From Tenggerimyces flavus (GTDB taxonomy: Bacteria; Actinomycetota; Actinomycetes; Propionibacteriales; Actinopolymorphaceae): 64,000 nt of DNA. The notes under the pieces were generated by a model. The model was not told the DNA's origin. It saw only the letters and a program-made list of their open reading frames with translations, and made no database searches. The DNA is taken from the NCBI RefSeq assembly GCF_016907715.1, contig NZ_JAFBCM010000001.1:7975420-8039419 (forward strand). Direction: 5' to 3'. Positions 1-7,935 of this stretch are shown here, in pieces. Position numbers and translations under genes: made by a program. The stretch's first letter is position 1. Every line of letters begins with the position of its first letter.

Positions 1-10
1 AGGCGAGCCG

Positions 11-370
11 ATGATCACCCCAGCGCCGATTCGGTTCACGGCGAACGTCGCGGCGATGCGCGAGTTCTTCGAGCTGCTTGGCTTCAAGTCCCACATCATC
101 TCCGAGGTCGGGCCGGACTGGGTCTCGATGCGCGGCGACGTCGGGATCATGTCGCTGCATGCCGCGGACTACGAGAAGAGCGACGTCGTCTTCGACACCG
201 ACGAGGATATGGAGAACCTGCAGAAGCGCCTGCACGACGCGGGATTCTCCGATGCGCGCATCGTGGACGAGGCGTTCGGGCGGCGGCTCGACGTCAGCGA
301 CCCGCAGGGCGAGAACGTCATGATCTTCGAGCGCATGAAGGACACCTACGGCTATCGCGTCGTCGAGTAG
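11..370 (+). CDS. VOC (glyoxalase/bleomycin-resistance) family protein
   Basis: A 119-residue single-domain protein of the vicinal-oxygen-chelate fold. The N-terminal segment AAMREFFELLGF followed by the beta-rich stretch with GDVGIMSLHA, and the C-terminal DPQGENVMIFER, match one complete beta-alpha-beta-beta-beta pair arrangement. Such small VOC proteins act as metal-dependent lyases or dioxygenases, or as drug-binding resistance proteins. The metal ligands cannot be assigned with confidence here, so no substrate is proposed. The ATG start lies only ten bases into the window, so upstream context is missing. The next gene on the same strand follows after 60 bp and could be cotranscribed. Confidence 0.8.
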   Translation: MITPAPIRFTANVAAMREFFELLGFKSHIISEVGPDWVSMRGDVGIMSLHAADYEKSDVVFDTDEDMENLQKRLHDAGFSDARIVDEAFGRRLDVSDPQGENVMIFERMKDTYGYRVVE

Positions 371-430
371 GGGCTCAGTCCGGGATGTCCCTAGTAGGCG
401 GGCCGAGGCCGCGCGCCTACCTTCGCGAGC

Positions 431-1426
431 ATGAAGGCGATCGTTCAGGATCGGTACGGCTCCCCTGACGTCCTGACATTCTCAGACGTCGACGAGCCGG
501 TACCCGCGGCGAACGAGGTGCTCGTGCGGGTGCGCGCGTCCTCGGTGAACGCGTACGACTGGCATCTCATGCGAGGCGATCCCGCGCTCGCGCGGCTGGC
601 GTCTCCGGCCGTGTTCGGGCTCCGCGCGCCGAAGCGACGGATCCGCGGCCGCGACGTCGCGGGGATCGTCGAGGCAGTGGGCGCGAACGTCACGCAGTGG
701 AAGCCCGGCGACGAGGTGTACTGCGACGTCGGCGACGCGAACGGAGCCTTCGCCGAGTATGTCTGCGCCCCCGAGAACCTGGTCGCGACGAAGCCGGCGA
801 ACCTGACGTTCGAGCAGGCGGCGGCCGTACCCATCGCGGCGAACACCGCGTTGATCGGGCTACGCGATGTCGCGAACGTCCAGATTGGCCAACGCCTGTT
901 GATCAACGGAGCTACCGGCGGCGTGGGAACGTACGCCGTGCAGCTCGGCAAGGCGTTCGGCGCGCACGTCACGGCGGTGTGCCGTACCCGCAACGTCGAG
1001 CTCGTCAGATCGCTCGGCGCGGACCACGTCGTCGACTACACCCACGAGGACTTCGCCAAGACCCGGCAGCGGTACGACATCGTGCTCGACCTGGTCGGCA
1101 ACCGCTCGTTGACAACACTCCGGAGCGTGGCGACACCCGAGGCCGCGGTCGTGCTGTCCGGCGGTGGCACGTCGAAGGGCGGATCGTTGGTCGGCCCGAT
1201 GGGGCTGTTCCTGTGGGCGAAGCTGTCCGCGCGGTTCGTTCCCCAACGCCTGTTGGAGATCACCGTCGCGCCGAGCGGCGAAAGCCTGGCGGAGTTGCGG
1301 GAGCTGATCGAGGCGGGCCGGGTCACGCCGGCGATCGATCGCCAGTACTCGTTGAGCGAAGTCCCGGACGCGATCCGCTACGTGGAGAACGAACACGCGC
1401 GAGCGAAGGTCGTCATCTCGGTGTGA
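431..1426 (+). CDS. Zinc-independent MDR-family NAD(P)-dependent alcohol dehydrogenase / quinone oxidoreductase
   Basis: A 331-residue medium-chain dehydrogenase/reductase. The N-terminal GroES-like domain includes the RGRDVAGIVEAVG segment (about residues 75-87), and the Rossmann domain carries INGATGGVGTYAVQLGKAFG near residues 158-177, the nucleotide-binding glycine motif. The catalytic-zinc cysteine and the structural-zinc cysteine cluster of classical alcohol dehydrogenases are not visible, so a quinone-reductase or enoyl-reductase type activity is more likely. Substrate unknown. Its 3' end overlaps the convergent formylglycine-generating enzyme gene by 14 bp. Confidence 0.85.
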   Translation: MKAIVQDRYGSPDVLTFSDVDEPVPAANEVLVRVRASSVNAYDWHLMRGDPALARLASPAVFGLRAPKRRIRGRDVAGIVEAVGANVTQWKPGDEVYCDVGDANGAFAEYVCAPENLVATKPANLTFEQAAAVPIAANTALIGLRDVANVQIGQRLLINGATGGVGTYAVQLGKAFGAHVTAVCRTRNVELVRSLGADHVVDYTHEDFAKTRQRYDIVLDLVGNRSLTTLRSVATPEAAVVLSGGGTSKGGSLVGPMGLFLWAKLSARFVPQRLLEITVAPSGESLAELRELIEAGRVTPAIDRQYSLSEVPDAIRYVENEHARAKVVISV

Positions 1427-2324
1427 ACGCGCAGCGGAAACCGAGGTTGCCCGTCGAGCTGTCCGGTGTGTTGGAGGTACGGGCGGCGACGCGGTAGCGG
1501 TTGCAGTACGACTCGTGGCAGAGATAGCTGCCGCCGCGCATCACCCGAGACGTGCCGTCAACCGGGCCTTGCGGGTCGATCCGAGTAGGCCCGCTCTCCT
1601 CCACATGCCAGTCCGCACTGAACCAGTCCATGCACCACTCCCACACGTTGCCAGCGACCTCGTAGAGGCCGAAGTCGTTGGGACCAAAGGACTTCACAGC
1701 CGCCGTGCCGACGTGTCCGTCGTCCTCGGTGTTGGACCGAGGGAACTCGCCCTGCCAGATGTTGCACCGCCACCGGCCCCGCGGCGTGAGCTCGTCGCCC
1801 CAGGCGAACCGAGCCTGGTCCAGCCCGCCGCGGGCCGCATACTCCCACTCGGCCTCGGTCGGCAGCCGCTTCCCGGCCCACGTCGCGTAGAGCAGCGCAT
1901 CGGTCCAGGACACGTGCACGACAGGGTGTTGCGGCCGGGTCGTGACCGACGAGCCCGGCCCCTCCGGCGACCACCAGGTGGCGCCACGAACGGGCCGCCA
2001 CCAGGGCGCGCCCGGCACCGATCCGTCCACCAGCGGCGCGCCCGGCTCCACGAACTGGTGGAAGACGTAAGACCAGCCGAAGCGTTCCGCTTCGGTGACA
2101 TACTCCGTCGCTTTGACGAAGGCGGCGAACTGCCGATTGGTCACCGCGGTGGCGTCGATCGCGAACGGCCGCACCGTCACCGTGCGGACGGGACCTTCCC
2201 CGTCGTCGACGAAGGCGTCGGGATCGTCGCCACCCATGCGGAACATGCCAGCCGGCAGGCGAACCATGCCGCGCAGCACGTCGGTGTCGAACCGCGCCGG
2301 CACGTCAAACGGCGTCGACACCAC
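1413..2324 (-). CDS. Formylglycine-generating enzyme (SUMF1/EgtB/PvdO family)
   Basis: Oxidises the active-site cysteine of type I sulfatases to C-alpha-formylglycine. From the GTG at 2324 the protein has 303 residues: MVRLPAGMFRMGG opens the fold, RLPTEAEWEYAARGG is the family signature, and the C-terminus holds GGSYLCHESYCNRYRVAAR with two cysteines five residues apart (about 268 and 273), the copper-binding catalytic pair known from Streptomyces coelicolor FGE. The segment up to GNLGFRC also matches that enzyme closely. A longer reading frame reaches 2489 but overlaps the upstream enolase-family gene; ATG 2267 is another possible start. No sulfatase gene is visible nearby, so the substrate lies elsewhere or the enzyme serves several sulfatases. 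Confidence 0.9.
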   Translation of the reverse strand: MVSTPFDVPARFDTDVLRGMVRLPAGMFRMGGDDPDAFVDDGEGPVRTVTVRPFAIDATAVTNRQFAAFVKATEYVTEAERFGWSYVFHQFVEPGAPLVDGSVPGAPWWRPVRGATWWSPEGPGSSVTTRPQHPVVHVSWTDALLYATWAGKRLPTEAEWEYAARGGLDQARFAWGDELTPRGRWRCNIWQGEFPRSNTEDDGHVGTAAVKSFGPNDFGLYEVAGNVWEWCMDWFSADWHVEESGPTRIDPQGPVDGTSRVMRGGSYLCHESYCNRYRVAARTSNTPDSSTGNLGFRCAFTPR

Positions 2325-2389
2325 ATAGCCCGTGGTGAAGTCGCCGACCTCATCCTCGCGCGACGGACCGCAGCAAGCCGACAATCGCC

Positions 2390-3445
2390 CTACTCCCAGG
2401 CGAATCCGGCGCCCGTGGGCGCCAGTGCGCAGCCGTCCTCGAGCAGCGGGAACGACCGCTCCGACGACCGCAGCCCGGTCTCGAGCCACGTCGCCGTCGG
2501 GACCGACATCAGCAGGCTCAGGGCGGCCGGACCGCCACCATGCGACGCGTACGGGATCCCGTACGCCCCGGCCAGCCCGCCGATCGCGCGGATCTCCGTC
2601 GGACCGCCCGCTCGGCGCAGGTCCGGCTGCACGATGTCAACCCCACGTTGCTCGAAGAGCTCGCGGAACTCCCTTGCGGAGTAGAGGTTCTCCCCTGTCG
2701 CGATCGGCGTCAGCGAACGCTGCTTCAGCTCCGCGTACCCGCGGATGTCGTCCGCCCGGAGAGGCTCTTCGAACCAGTACACGCCAAGGTCGGCGAACAC
2801 CGACGCGTAGAGCACCGCGTCGTCGAGCGTCAACACCTGGTTGGCATCGACCATCACGCGGACGCCGTCGCCGACTTCGGCTTGTACGGCGGAGATTCGC
2901 TCGACGTCCTCGTCCAACGTCGACGCCGCGACCTTCATCTTCACGCCACGGAAGCCCTGCTCGACCGCCTTCACGGCGACCTGCTTCAGCTCGTCGAGCG
3001 AGTAGTTCGACCAGCCGACCATCGCGTACGCCGGCACGCGGTCGCGGTACGGCGCCCACAGCCGGTACGTCGGCACGCCGTGCGCCTTGCCGAGCAGATC
3101 CCACAACGCGACGTCGATCGCGCTGATCCCGAACGTGGGCAGGCCGAACGTCCCGTAGTACTCGGTCTGCACCTTCAACGCTTCGATGATCGCGCCGATC
3201 TCGGCGGCGTCCTGGCCGACGACCACCGGTGCGAGCTCAGACTCGATCAGCACCGCGAGCGAACGCGGCGCACCGTCACCGCGACCGAAGCTCGAGGACG
3301 AGACGCCCACGAGCCCGTCGTCGGTCTGGATCTCGACGTGGACCGAACCACCGCCGGTCAACGTTTGCAGGGCATCGCGAATCGGGTTGGCCGCGTGCGG
3401 ACGGTTCTCGTACCGCACGCGGACTTCGGTGACCCGCATCATCAC
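2390..3445 (-). CDS. Mandelate racemase/muconate-lactonizing enzyme family protein (enolase superfamily)
   Basis: A 351-residue (alpha/beta)8-barrel enzyme that abstracts a proton alpha to a carboxylate. Visible active-site elements are the KxK motif in FRGVKMKVAAS (second Lys probably the general base), the three metal ligands in VMVDAN, WFEEPL and ATGEN, and the later PDLRRAGGPTEIRAI strand followed by YASHGGG near the C-terminus. Members include dipeptide epimerases, sugar acid dehydratases and lactonizing enzymes; the specificity loop does not let me choose. It lies downstream of icd, separated from it by a strong hairpin, and upstream of the FGE gene (65 bp gap), with which it may be cotranscribed. 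Confidence 0.85.
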   Translation of the reverse strand: MMMRVTEVRVRYENRPHAANPIRDALQTLTGGGSVHVEIQTDDGLVGVSSSSFGRGDGAPRSLAVLIESELAPVVVGQDAAEIGAIIEALKVQTEYYGTFGLPTFGISAIDVALWDLLGKAHGVPTYRLWAPYRDRVPAYAMVGWSNYSLDELKQVAVKAVEQGFRGVKMKVAASTLDEDVERISAVQAEVGDGVRVMVDANQVLTLDDAVLYASVFADLGVYWFEEPLRADDIRGYAELKQRSLTPIATGENLYSAREFRELFEQRGVDIVQPDLRRAGGPTEIRAIGGLAGAYGIPYASHGGGPAALSLLMSVPTATWLETGLRSSERSFPLLEDGCALAPTGAGFAWE

Positions 3446-3464
3446 GTCCTCTCACCTTGCAAAG

Positions 3465-3514
3465 TGTGGGGTTCTGGTAGGGACACACCGGCGTGTCCCT
3501 ACCAGAACCCCACA
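3465..3514 (-). terminator. Perfect 22-bp stem hairpin downstream of icd
   Basis: Two perfectly complementary 22-nt arms (3465-3486 and 3493-3514, beginning TGTGGGGTTCTGG) flank the six-base loop ACCGGC. The element lies 27 bp after the icd stop and 20 bp before the next minus-strand gene start. There is no U-tract, as is common for actinobacterial terminators. It could equally act as an mRNA 3'-end stabiliser. Confidence 0.7.
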
Positions 3515-3540
3515 GTTGGTGCCGTGGGGATGCGGCTGGC

Positions 3541-4758
3541 TCAGGCGGAGATCTTCGAGGCCAGCTTGGTCGCGATGGCGGACAGGAACTCGTCCGTCGT
3601 CTGCCACTGCGCGTCGCCACCGACGAGCAGCGCGAGGTCCTTGGTCATCTGGCCGTCCTCGACGGTCTCGATGCACGCGGCCTCGACCTTCGCGGCGAAG
3701 TCGATCAGCTCCTGCTGCGAGTCCAGCTTGCCGCGGTGCGCGAGGCCACGGGTCCAGGCGAAGATCGACGCGATCGGGTTCGTCGACGTCTTTTCGCCCT
3801 TCTGCCATTGGCGATAGTGCCGCGTGACCGTACCGTGCGCTGCCTCGGCCTCGACCGTCGAACCGTCTGGCGTCATCAGCACCGACGTCATCAGACCGAG
3901 CGAGCCGAAGCCCTGCGCGACCGTGTCGGACTGCACGTCACCGTCGTAGTTCTTCGCCGCCCAGACGAATCCGCCCTCCCACTTGAGAGCCTGCGCGACC
4001 ATGTCGTCGATCAGCCGGTGCTCGTACGTGATCCCAGCGGCGTCGAAGTCGGCCTTGAACTCCGCCTCGAAGACCTCCTGGAACAGGTCCTTGAAGCGGC
4101 CGTCGTACGCCTTGAGGATCGTGTTCTTCGTGGACAGGTAGACCGGGTACTTGCGCTGCAGGCCGTAGTTGAGCGAGGCCCGCGCGAAGTCGCGGATCGA
4201 GTCGTCGAAGTTGTACATCGCCAGCGCGACGCCGCCGCCGGGGAACTCGCCGACCTCGAACTCCATCGGCTCCGAGCCGTCGGCCGGAACGAACGACACC
4301 GTCAGCTTGCCCGCACCGGGAACGACGAAGTCCGTCGCCTTGTACTGGTCCGCGTGCGCGTGACGGCCGATGATGATCGGCTTCGTCCAGCCGGGCACGA
4401 GCCGCGGCACGTTGCTGATCACGATCGGCTCGCGGAAGATCACGCCGCCGAGGATGTTGCGAATGGTGCCGTTCGGCGACCGCCACATCTTCTTCAGCCC
4501 GAACTCCTCGACCCGCGCCTCGTCCGGCGTGATCGTCGCGCATTTGACGCCGACACCGTGCTGCTTGATCGCGTTCGCGGAGTCGACGGTGACCTGGTCG
4601 TCGGTCGCGTCGCGGTTCTCGATCGAGAGGTCGTAGTACTCCAGCGGAACGTCGAGATACGGAAGGATCAGCTGGTCCTTGATCTCCTTCCAGATCACGC
4701 GCGTCATCTCGTCGCCGTCGAGCTCGACGACCGGGTTCGCTACCTTGATCTTCGCCAT
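3541..4758 (-). CDS. icd: NADP-dependent isocitrate dehydrogenase
   Basis: Oxidative decarboxylation of isocitrate to 2-oxoglutarate in the TCA cycle, producing NADPH. The 405-residue length and sequence match the homodimeric eukaryote-like class (as Mycobacterium Icd1) rather than the E. coli type. Landmarks are the N-terminal [14 protein letters not shown], the substrate loop [24 protein letters not shown] with a metal-binding aspartate, [19 protein letters not shown], and [18 protein letters not shown] for NADP. The ATG at 4758 is preceded by AGAGGAGATC as ribosome binding site; a longer frame to 4833 would run into the PIN toxin gene. A toxin-antitoxin pair separates it from mdh. Confidence 0.97.
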   Translation of the reverse strand: MAKIKVANPVVELDGDEMTRVIWKEIKDQLILPYLDVPLEYYDLSIENRDATDDQVTVDSANAIKQHGVGVKCATITPDEARVEEFGLKKMWRSPNGTIRNILGGVIFREPIVISNVPRLVPGWTKPIIIGRHAHADQYKATDFVVPGAGKLTVSFVPADGSEPMEFEVGEFPGGGVALAMYNFDDSIRDFARASLNYGLQRKYPVYLSTKNTILKAYDGRFKDLFQEVFEAEFKADFDAAGITYEHRLIDDMVAQALKWEGGFVWAAKNYDGDVQSDTVAQGFGSLGLMTSVLMTPDGSTVEAEAAHGTVTRHYRQWQKGEKTSTNPIASIFAWTRGLAHRGKLDSQQELIDFAAKVEAACIETVEDGQMTKDLALLVGGDAQWQTTDEFLSAIATKLASKISA

Positions 4759-4790
4759 CGGTACGTGGATCTCCTCTTGATCGGTGCTTG

Positions 4791-5180
4791 CTACGTCGTC
4801 ATGCCGGGCGACGCCACGGGAATGCCGCGCCACTCCGCGATCTCGACCATGCGCTTGTCATAGGTGATGAGCGCCGACAGCTCGTTGCCAAGAAGCTCCG
4901 CGGAGGCCACGTGGATCGCGTCCAGCGTCCTGAGGATAGGGAATCCAGCGGCGCGGTCGCGCACCTGCGACGTGATCTCGATCTCGTCGTAGTCCCGGAG
5001 CAGTCGGGCCATCAGCTGGGGGAAGTTCCCGTACGTGTCGCAGGTGCGCACGGTCTCGATCAAGCCGACCGTGCTCGTCGCGCCCGGCTCGCTTCGCTCC
5101 CTCAAGTAGGCGCGAAGCTCCGAGGCTGGCGGTCGGCCTGTGATCAGCACGACGAGCGCCGACGCGTCGTAGTAGATCAC
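4791..5180 (-). CDS. PIN-domain ribonuclease toxin (VapC-like)
   Basis: A 129-residue PIN domain, a Mg-dependent endoribonuclease. Acidic catalytic residues sit where expected: Asp in the opening [10 protein letters not shown], Glu in [10 protein letters not shown], Asp in [13 protein letters not shown], and Asp in ALITYDKRM. Its start overlaps the end of the upstream Phd-like antitoxin gene by 4 bp, the usual translational coupling of type II toxin-antitoxin pairs. VapC toxins generally cleave tRNA or rRNA; the target here cannot be read from sequence. The pair sits between icd and mdh. Confidence 0.88.
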   Translation of the reverse strand: MIYYDASALVVLITGRPPASELRAYLRERSEPGATSTVGLIETVRTCDTYGNFPQLMARLLRDYDEIEITSQVRDRAAGFPILRTLDAIHVASAELLGNELSALITYDKRMVEIAEWRGIPVASPGMTT

Positions 5181-5512
5181 GCGCCGTTCCCCTGACCGCG
5201 CTCGAGCTCCTCCCGGAACTCCCGCTCCCAGTCCGACTCGCTGTAACGGTCCGCGAGCAGCCTTTGGAGCGGGTCGGCGTCGTCCGGGATCTCGATCCGC
5301 GTGAACGTGTCGACGTCGGCCGACGTCTTGCCGGACGGTCGGATCGCACCACTAGCCACGAGCTCGTCGTAACGGCTGTATTCTCTTTGACCGGGAATCA
5401 GTGTCGCGATGACCTTGCCATGCCTGGTCACCTCGATGGTCTCTCCTTGCTCCGCGCGCGCGAACATCGCGCTCGGGTTGTAGGAGAACTCCCGAACAGT
5501 CACCGTCGTCAT
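5177..5512 (-). CDS. Phd/YefM-family antitoxin
   Basis: A 111-residue protein whose first 45 residues (TVTVREFSYNPSAMFARAEQ, then ETIEVTRHGKVIATLIP) match the DNA-binding, dimerising half of Phd/YefM antitoxins. The remaining acidic tail, ending [17 protein letters not shown], is the likely toxin-neutralising helix. It precedes the PIN toxin with a 4-bp overlap. These antitoxins repress their own promoter, and a candidate operator (inverted repeat 5533-5570) lies just upstream of its start. Confidence 0.85.
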   Translation of the reverse strand: MTTVTVREFSYNPSAMFARAEQGETIEVTRHGKVIATLIPGQREYSRYDELVASGAIRPSGKTSADVDTFTRIEIPDDADPLQRLLADRYSESDWEREFREELERGQGNGA

Positions 5513-5532
5513 CCGGTCACCATCCCTTCGCA

Positions 5533-5570
5533 GTTGTACCTACGTGAGGGTACCACTGTGTAGGTACAAC
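5533..5570 (-). promoter_or_regulatory. Inverted repeat between mdh stop and antitoxin start: toxin-antitoxin operator and/or mdh terminator
   Basis: Perfect 11-bp arms GTTGTACCTAC (5533-5543) and GTAGGTACAAC (5560-5570) surround a 16-base interval that itself contains GGTACC, giving three GTAC-centred sites. The position, 21-58 bp upstream of the antitoxin start, fits autoregulation by a Phd-type antitoxin. The last arm base is also the first base of the mdh stop codon, so a terminator role for mdh is possible. Confidence 0.5.
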
Positions 5571-6526
5571 TACAGGTTCTGGACGTCGGCCTGCTTCGCG
5601 CGGACGGCTTCGGCGGCTTCCTTGAGTGCGGCGAGCTCGGTGTCGGTCAGCTCGACCTCGGACACCTTGCGTACGCCCTCCTTGCCGAGCTCGGCGACGA
5701 CGCCGAGGTAGACGCCGGAGATGCCGTACTCGCCGTCGACCCAGGCGCACACCGGCATGGCCGCGCCGGAGTCCTCCGCGACGGCCTTGGCCATGCGGGC
5801 GGCCGCGGCGCTCGGGGCGTAGTACGCCGAGCCGGTCTTCAACAGCGCGACGATCTCGGCGCCGCCGTTGCGCGTACGGTCGACGAGCTCGTCGACCTTC
5901 TCCTGAGGGAGCGCCTCGGTGAGCGGCTTGCCGTCGACCGTGCTGCGGGAGGGAACGGGCACCATCGTGTCGCCGTGCGAGCCGAGCGTCAGCGTGGTGA
6001 CCGAGCCGGTGTCGACGCCGAGCTCCTCGGCGACGAAGTTCGTGAAGCGCGCCGTGTCGAGCATGCCGGCCTGGCCGAGCACGCGGTTCTTCGGGAAGCC
6101 GGTCGCGAGCTGGGCGAGCGCGGTCATCTCGTCGAGCGGGTTGGAGACGACGATCACGACGGCGTTCGGCGCGTGCTTGGCGACGTTCTCCGAGACACTG
6201 CGGACGATCTTCGCGTTGGTCTCGATCAGGTCCATGCGGCTCATGCCGGGCTTGCGCGGGAGGCCGGCGGTGATCACGACGATGTCGGATCCGGCGATCG
6301 CCTCGTACCCGCCGCCGTCGGGCGTCGTCGTGACGCCGGTGACCTTGGTCTCGTAGCCCTCGATCGACCGCGACTGGTTGATGTCGAGCGCGATGCCCGC
6401 GGGCTTGCCCTCGATGATGTCGGTGAGGACGACCTCTTCGAACAGGTCGTACTCCGCGAGTCGCTGGGCGGTCGTGGACCCGTAGAAGCCGGCTCCGACG
6501 ACGGCTACCTTGCCCTTGCGCGCCAT
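5570..6526 (-). CDS. mdh: Malate dehydrogenase (LDH-like type)
   Basis: Oxidises malate to oxaloacetate with NAD in the TCA cycle. The 318-residue protein belongs to the lactate-dehydrogenase-like malate dehydrogenases: nucleotide-binding VAVVGAGFYGSTTAQRLAE at the N-terminus, DLIETNAKIVRSVSE, the VVSNPLDEMT strand, VLGQAGMLDTARF, and the catalytic histidine in LTLGSHGDTMVP. The mobile-loop arginine expected in RKPGMSRMDL is present. The ATG at 6526 has AGGAGG about ten bases upstream. DUF3017 lies directly upstream, 57 bp away, an arrangement known in other actinomycetes. Confidence 0.96.
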   Translation of the reverse strand: MARKGKVAVVGAGFYGSTTAQRLAEYDLFEEVVLTDIIEGKPAGIALDINQSRSIEGYETKVTGVTTTPDGGGYEAIAGSDIVVITAGLPRKPGMSRMDLIETNAKIVRSVSENVAKHAPNAVVIVVSNPLDEMTALAQLATGFPKNRVLGQAGMLDTARFTNFVAEELGVDTGSVTTLTLGSHGDTMVPVPSRSTVDGKPLTEALPQEKVDELVDRTRNGGAEIVALLKTGSAYYAPSAAAARMAKAVAEDSGAAMPVCAWVDGEYGISGVYLGVVAELGKEGVRKVSEVELTDTELAALKEAAEAVRAKQADVQNL

Positions 6527-6583
6527 GGTTCTGTTCGCCTCCTGACGAAATCTCTTGGCATCAAGATAACAGCTGGGTGGTGC

Positions 6584-7108
6584 TCACCGGATGTCTGGGA
6601 CGATCAGCGCGAGCACCAGCGCGGCGACGCCCAGAACGGTGAGGGTGACGACGTCGATGGCGCGGCTGCGCAGGACGAGCAGGCCGACGATTCTCGACGG
6701 AAAGAACAGCCTGAACGCGGCCGCGAGGATCACCGCGGCGGCGAACAGGATGGCGCCGGTCCGGAAGTCGTCGACGACCACGACGACGAGTCCGACGGCG
6801 ACGACGGCGAGGACGAGCAGGAGTGGCCACTGGCGGCGGAGCCAGGAGTACTTGCCGTAGCGCCAGGCTCGCGCGCGGGCTGCTCTTCTTGCTTCGCGCG
6901 GGTCGATGGATGCCTCGTTGATCGGCGTGGGCGCGGCGTGGGTTGGTCGTCGCGGCTGCCGATGCTGGGGCTCGTTCTCCTGCTCCTGCGCCTGCTCCTG
7001 CTCCTGCTGGGCGGCGGGGACCGCGTGGACAGGACCACCGTTCGAGCGCACCTCGGCCGGCACCGACGGACGCGCCGGCGCAGCCCCCCGGACCGGCTGG
7101 TCCGACAT
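6584..7108 (-). CDS. DUF3017 membrane protein
   Basis: A 174-residue protein with a long Gln/Glu/Pro-rich cytoplasmic N-terminus (repeated QEQ) and three predicted membrane segments: LLLVLAVVAVGLVVVVV, the stretch starting TGAILFAAAVILAAAF, and VVTLTVLGVAALVLALIV. This matches DUF3017, found upstream of mdh in actinobacteria; its function is unknown. The start is placed at ATG 7108 because AGGAGG lies nine bases upstream. An in-frame extension to 7180 has no such site. The N-terminal low-complexity region may be a poorly conserved linker. Confidence 0.8.
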   Translation of the reverse strand: MSDQPVRGAAPARPSVPAEVRSNGGPVHAVPAAQQEQEQAQEQENEPQHRQPRRPTHAAPTPINEASIDPREARRAARARAWRYGKYSWLRRQWPLLLVLAVVAVGLVVVVVDDFRTGAILFAAAVILAAAFRLFFPSRIVGLLVLRSRAIDVVTLTVLGVAALVLALIVPDIR

Positions 7109-7222
7109 CGGGGTCCTCCTGGAAAGCCTCTGGGATCTGCCCCGCAGGTTACGCCATCCGCCCCGACGGCGAAGTGCCACCAGCCAGACGCCGCAGGTGG
7201 GGTTTAGCCGACGGAGTGGCTG

Positions 7223-7272
7223 GACTTGTTGGACAGATCTCGGTCTCTTTCCCGAGATCTGTCCAACAAGTC
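7223..7272 (-). terminator. Perfect 21-bp hairpin terminating the TetR gene
   Basis: Arms of 21 nt (7223-7243, starting GACTTGTTGGACAG, and 7252-7272) are fully complementary, with the loop TCTCTTTC. The structure begins 9 bp after the TetR-family stop codon and lies before DUF3017, so it insulates the two units. It lacks a clear U-tract. Confidence 0.7.
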
Positions 7273-7280
7273 AGCGCCCG

Positions 7281-7826
7281 CTAGCGATCCGGGGGCAGGC
7301 CGAGGGTGGCGCAGGCGGCTTTGACCGCGGCGGCGCGGAGGTCGTCGGCAGGGAGGTCGGGGAACATCACCGTGGTGTCCGCCATCCCGCCGATCGCCAC
7401 GATCGCGGCCACCCGCTCCTCGACGGTCGGCGTCGGACCCATGAGCAGCAGCATCATCCGGGTCCGCCACCCCTCGAACTTGTCCCGCACGAGGTGCAAC
7501 GTGCTCAGGTCCCGCAGGATGAACTGGCTGATGTGCCGGTTCCGGAACGTGAGGTCGAAGTACACCCCGATTAGCTCCCGCTTCGGCAGCGGGTCGCCCG
7601 CCTCTCGTTCGGCGAGAAACGCCTCGAACTCGTCGACCAGCGGCTGCACCAGCGATCGCACCAGGGCCTCGCGCGAGTCGAAGTGGTAGTACAGCGCCGG
7701 TTTGGTGATCCCCAGCCGGCCCGCGATGTCCTGCAGGGACGTCCGCTGCACCCCACGCTCGAGGAACAGCTCCATCGCCGCCGCCTGGATGCGGTCACGC
7801 GTGTCGGTGGATCGAGGCCTCGCCAT
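7281..7826 (-). CDS. TetR/AcrR-family transcriptional regulator
   Basis: A 181-residue repressor. The N-terminal helix-turn-helix (about residues 9-55) shows TRDRIQAAAMELFLERGVQR, TSLQDIAGRLGITKPALYYH and FDSREALVRSL, all typical of TetR. The C-terminal ligand-binding domain is helical and unassigned. It is divergent from the FAD monooxygenase gene with a 109-bp shared intergenic region holding two related palindromes, so it very probably represses both genes and responds to a substrate of the monooxygenase. Confidence 0.92.
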   Translation of the reverse strand: MARPRSTDTRDRIQAAAMELFLERGVQRTSLQDIAGRLGITKPALYYHFDSREALVRSLVQPLVDEFEAFLAEREAGDPLPKRELIGVYFDLTFRNRHISQFILRDLSTLHLVRDKFEGWRTRMMLLLMGPTPTVEERVAAIVAIGGMADTTVMFPDLPADDLRAAAVKAACATLGLPPDR

Positions 7827-7846
7827 GGCTACGCATCCTAGATCAC

Positions 7847-7864
7847 TTACTTAACGTTCAGTAA
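7847..7864. promoter_or_regulatory. Candidate TetR operator 1
   Basis: TTACTTAACGTTCAGTAA is an 18-bp near-perfect palindrome (a single mismatched base pair) 20 bp upstream of the tetR start. A related but less symmetric copy lies 45 bp away toward the monooxygenase gene. Two sites in a TetR divergent region are typical of autoregulation plus target repression. Confidence 0.6.
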
Positions 7865-7891
7865 ACCCTTGACGCAGCCAGAAACCGACGT

Positions 7892-7909
7892 TTACCTTCC
7901 GGTAAGTAA
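7892..7909. promoter_or_regulatory. Candidate TetR operator 2 overlapping the monooxygenase promoter
   Basis: TTACCTTCCGGTAAGTAA resembles the 7847-7864 palindrome, keeping TTAC and GTAA at the ends and the AAGTAA half. It lies 17 bp after a possible -35 hexamer TTGACG (7869-7874), at the place of the -10 element, and 26 bp upstream of the monooxygenase ATG. Confidence 0.5.
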
Positions 7910-7935
7910 ACGAACTCCCGGTAAGGAACCGCGCC

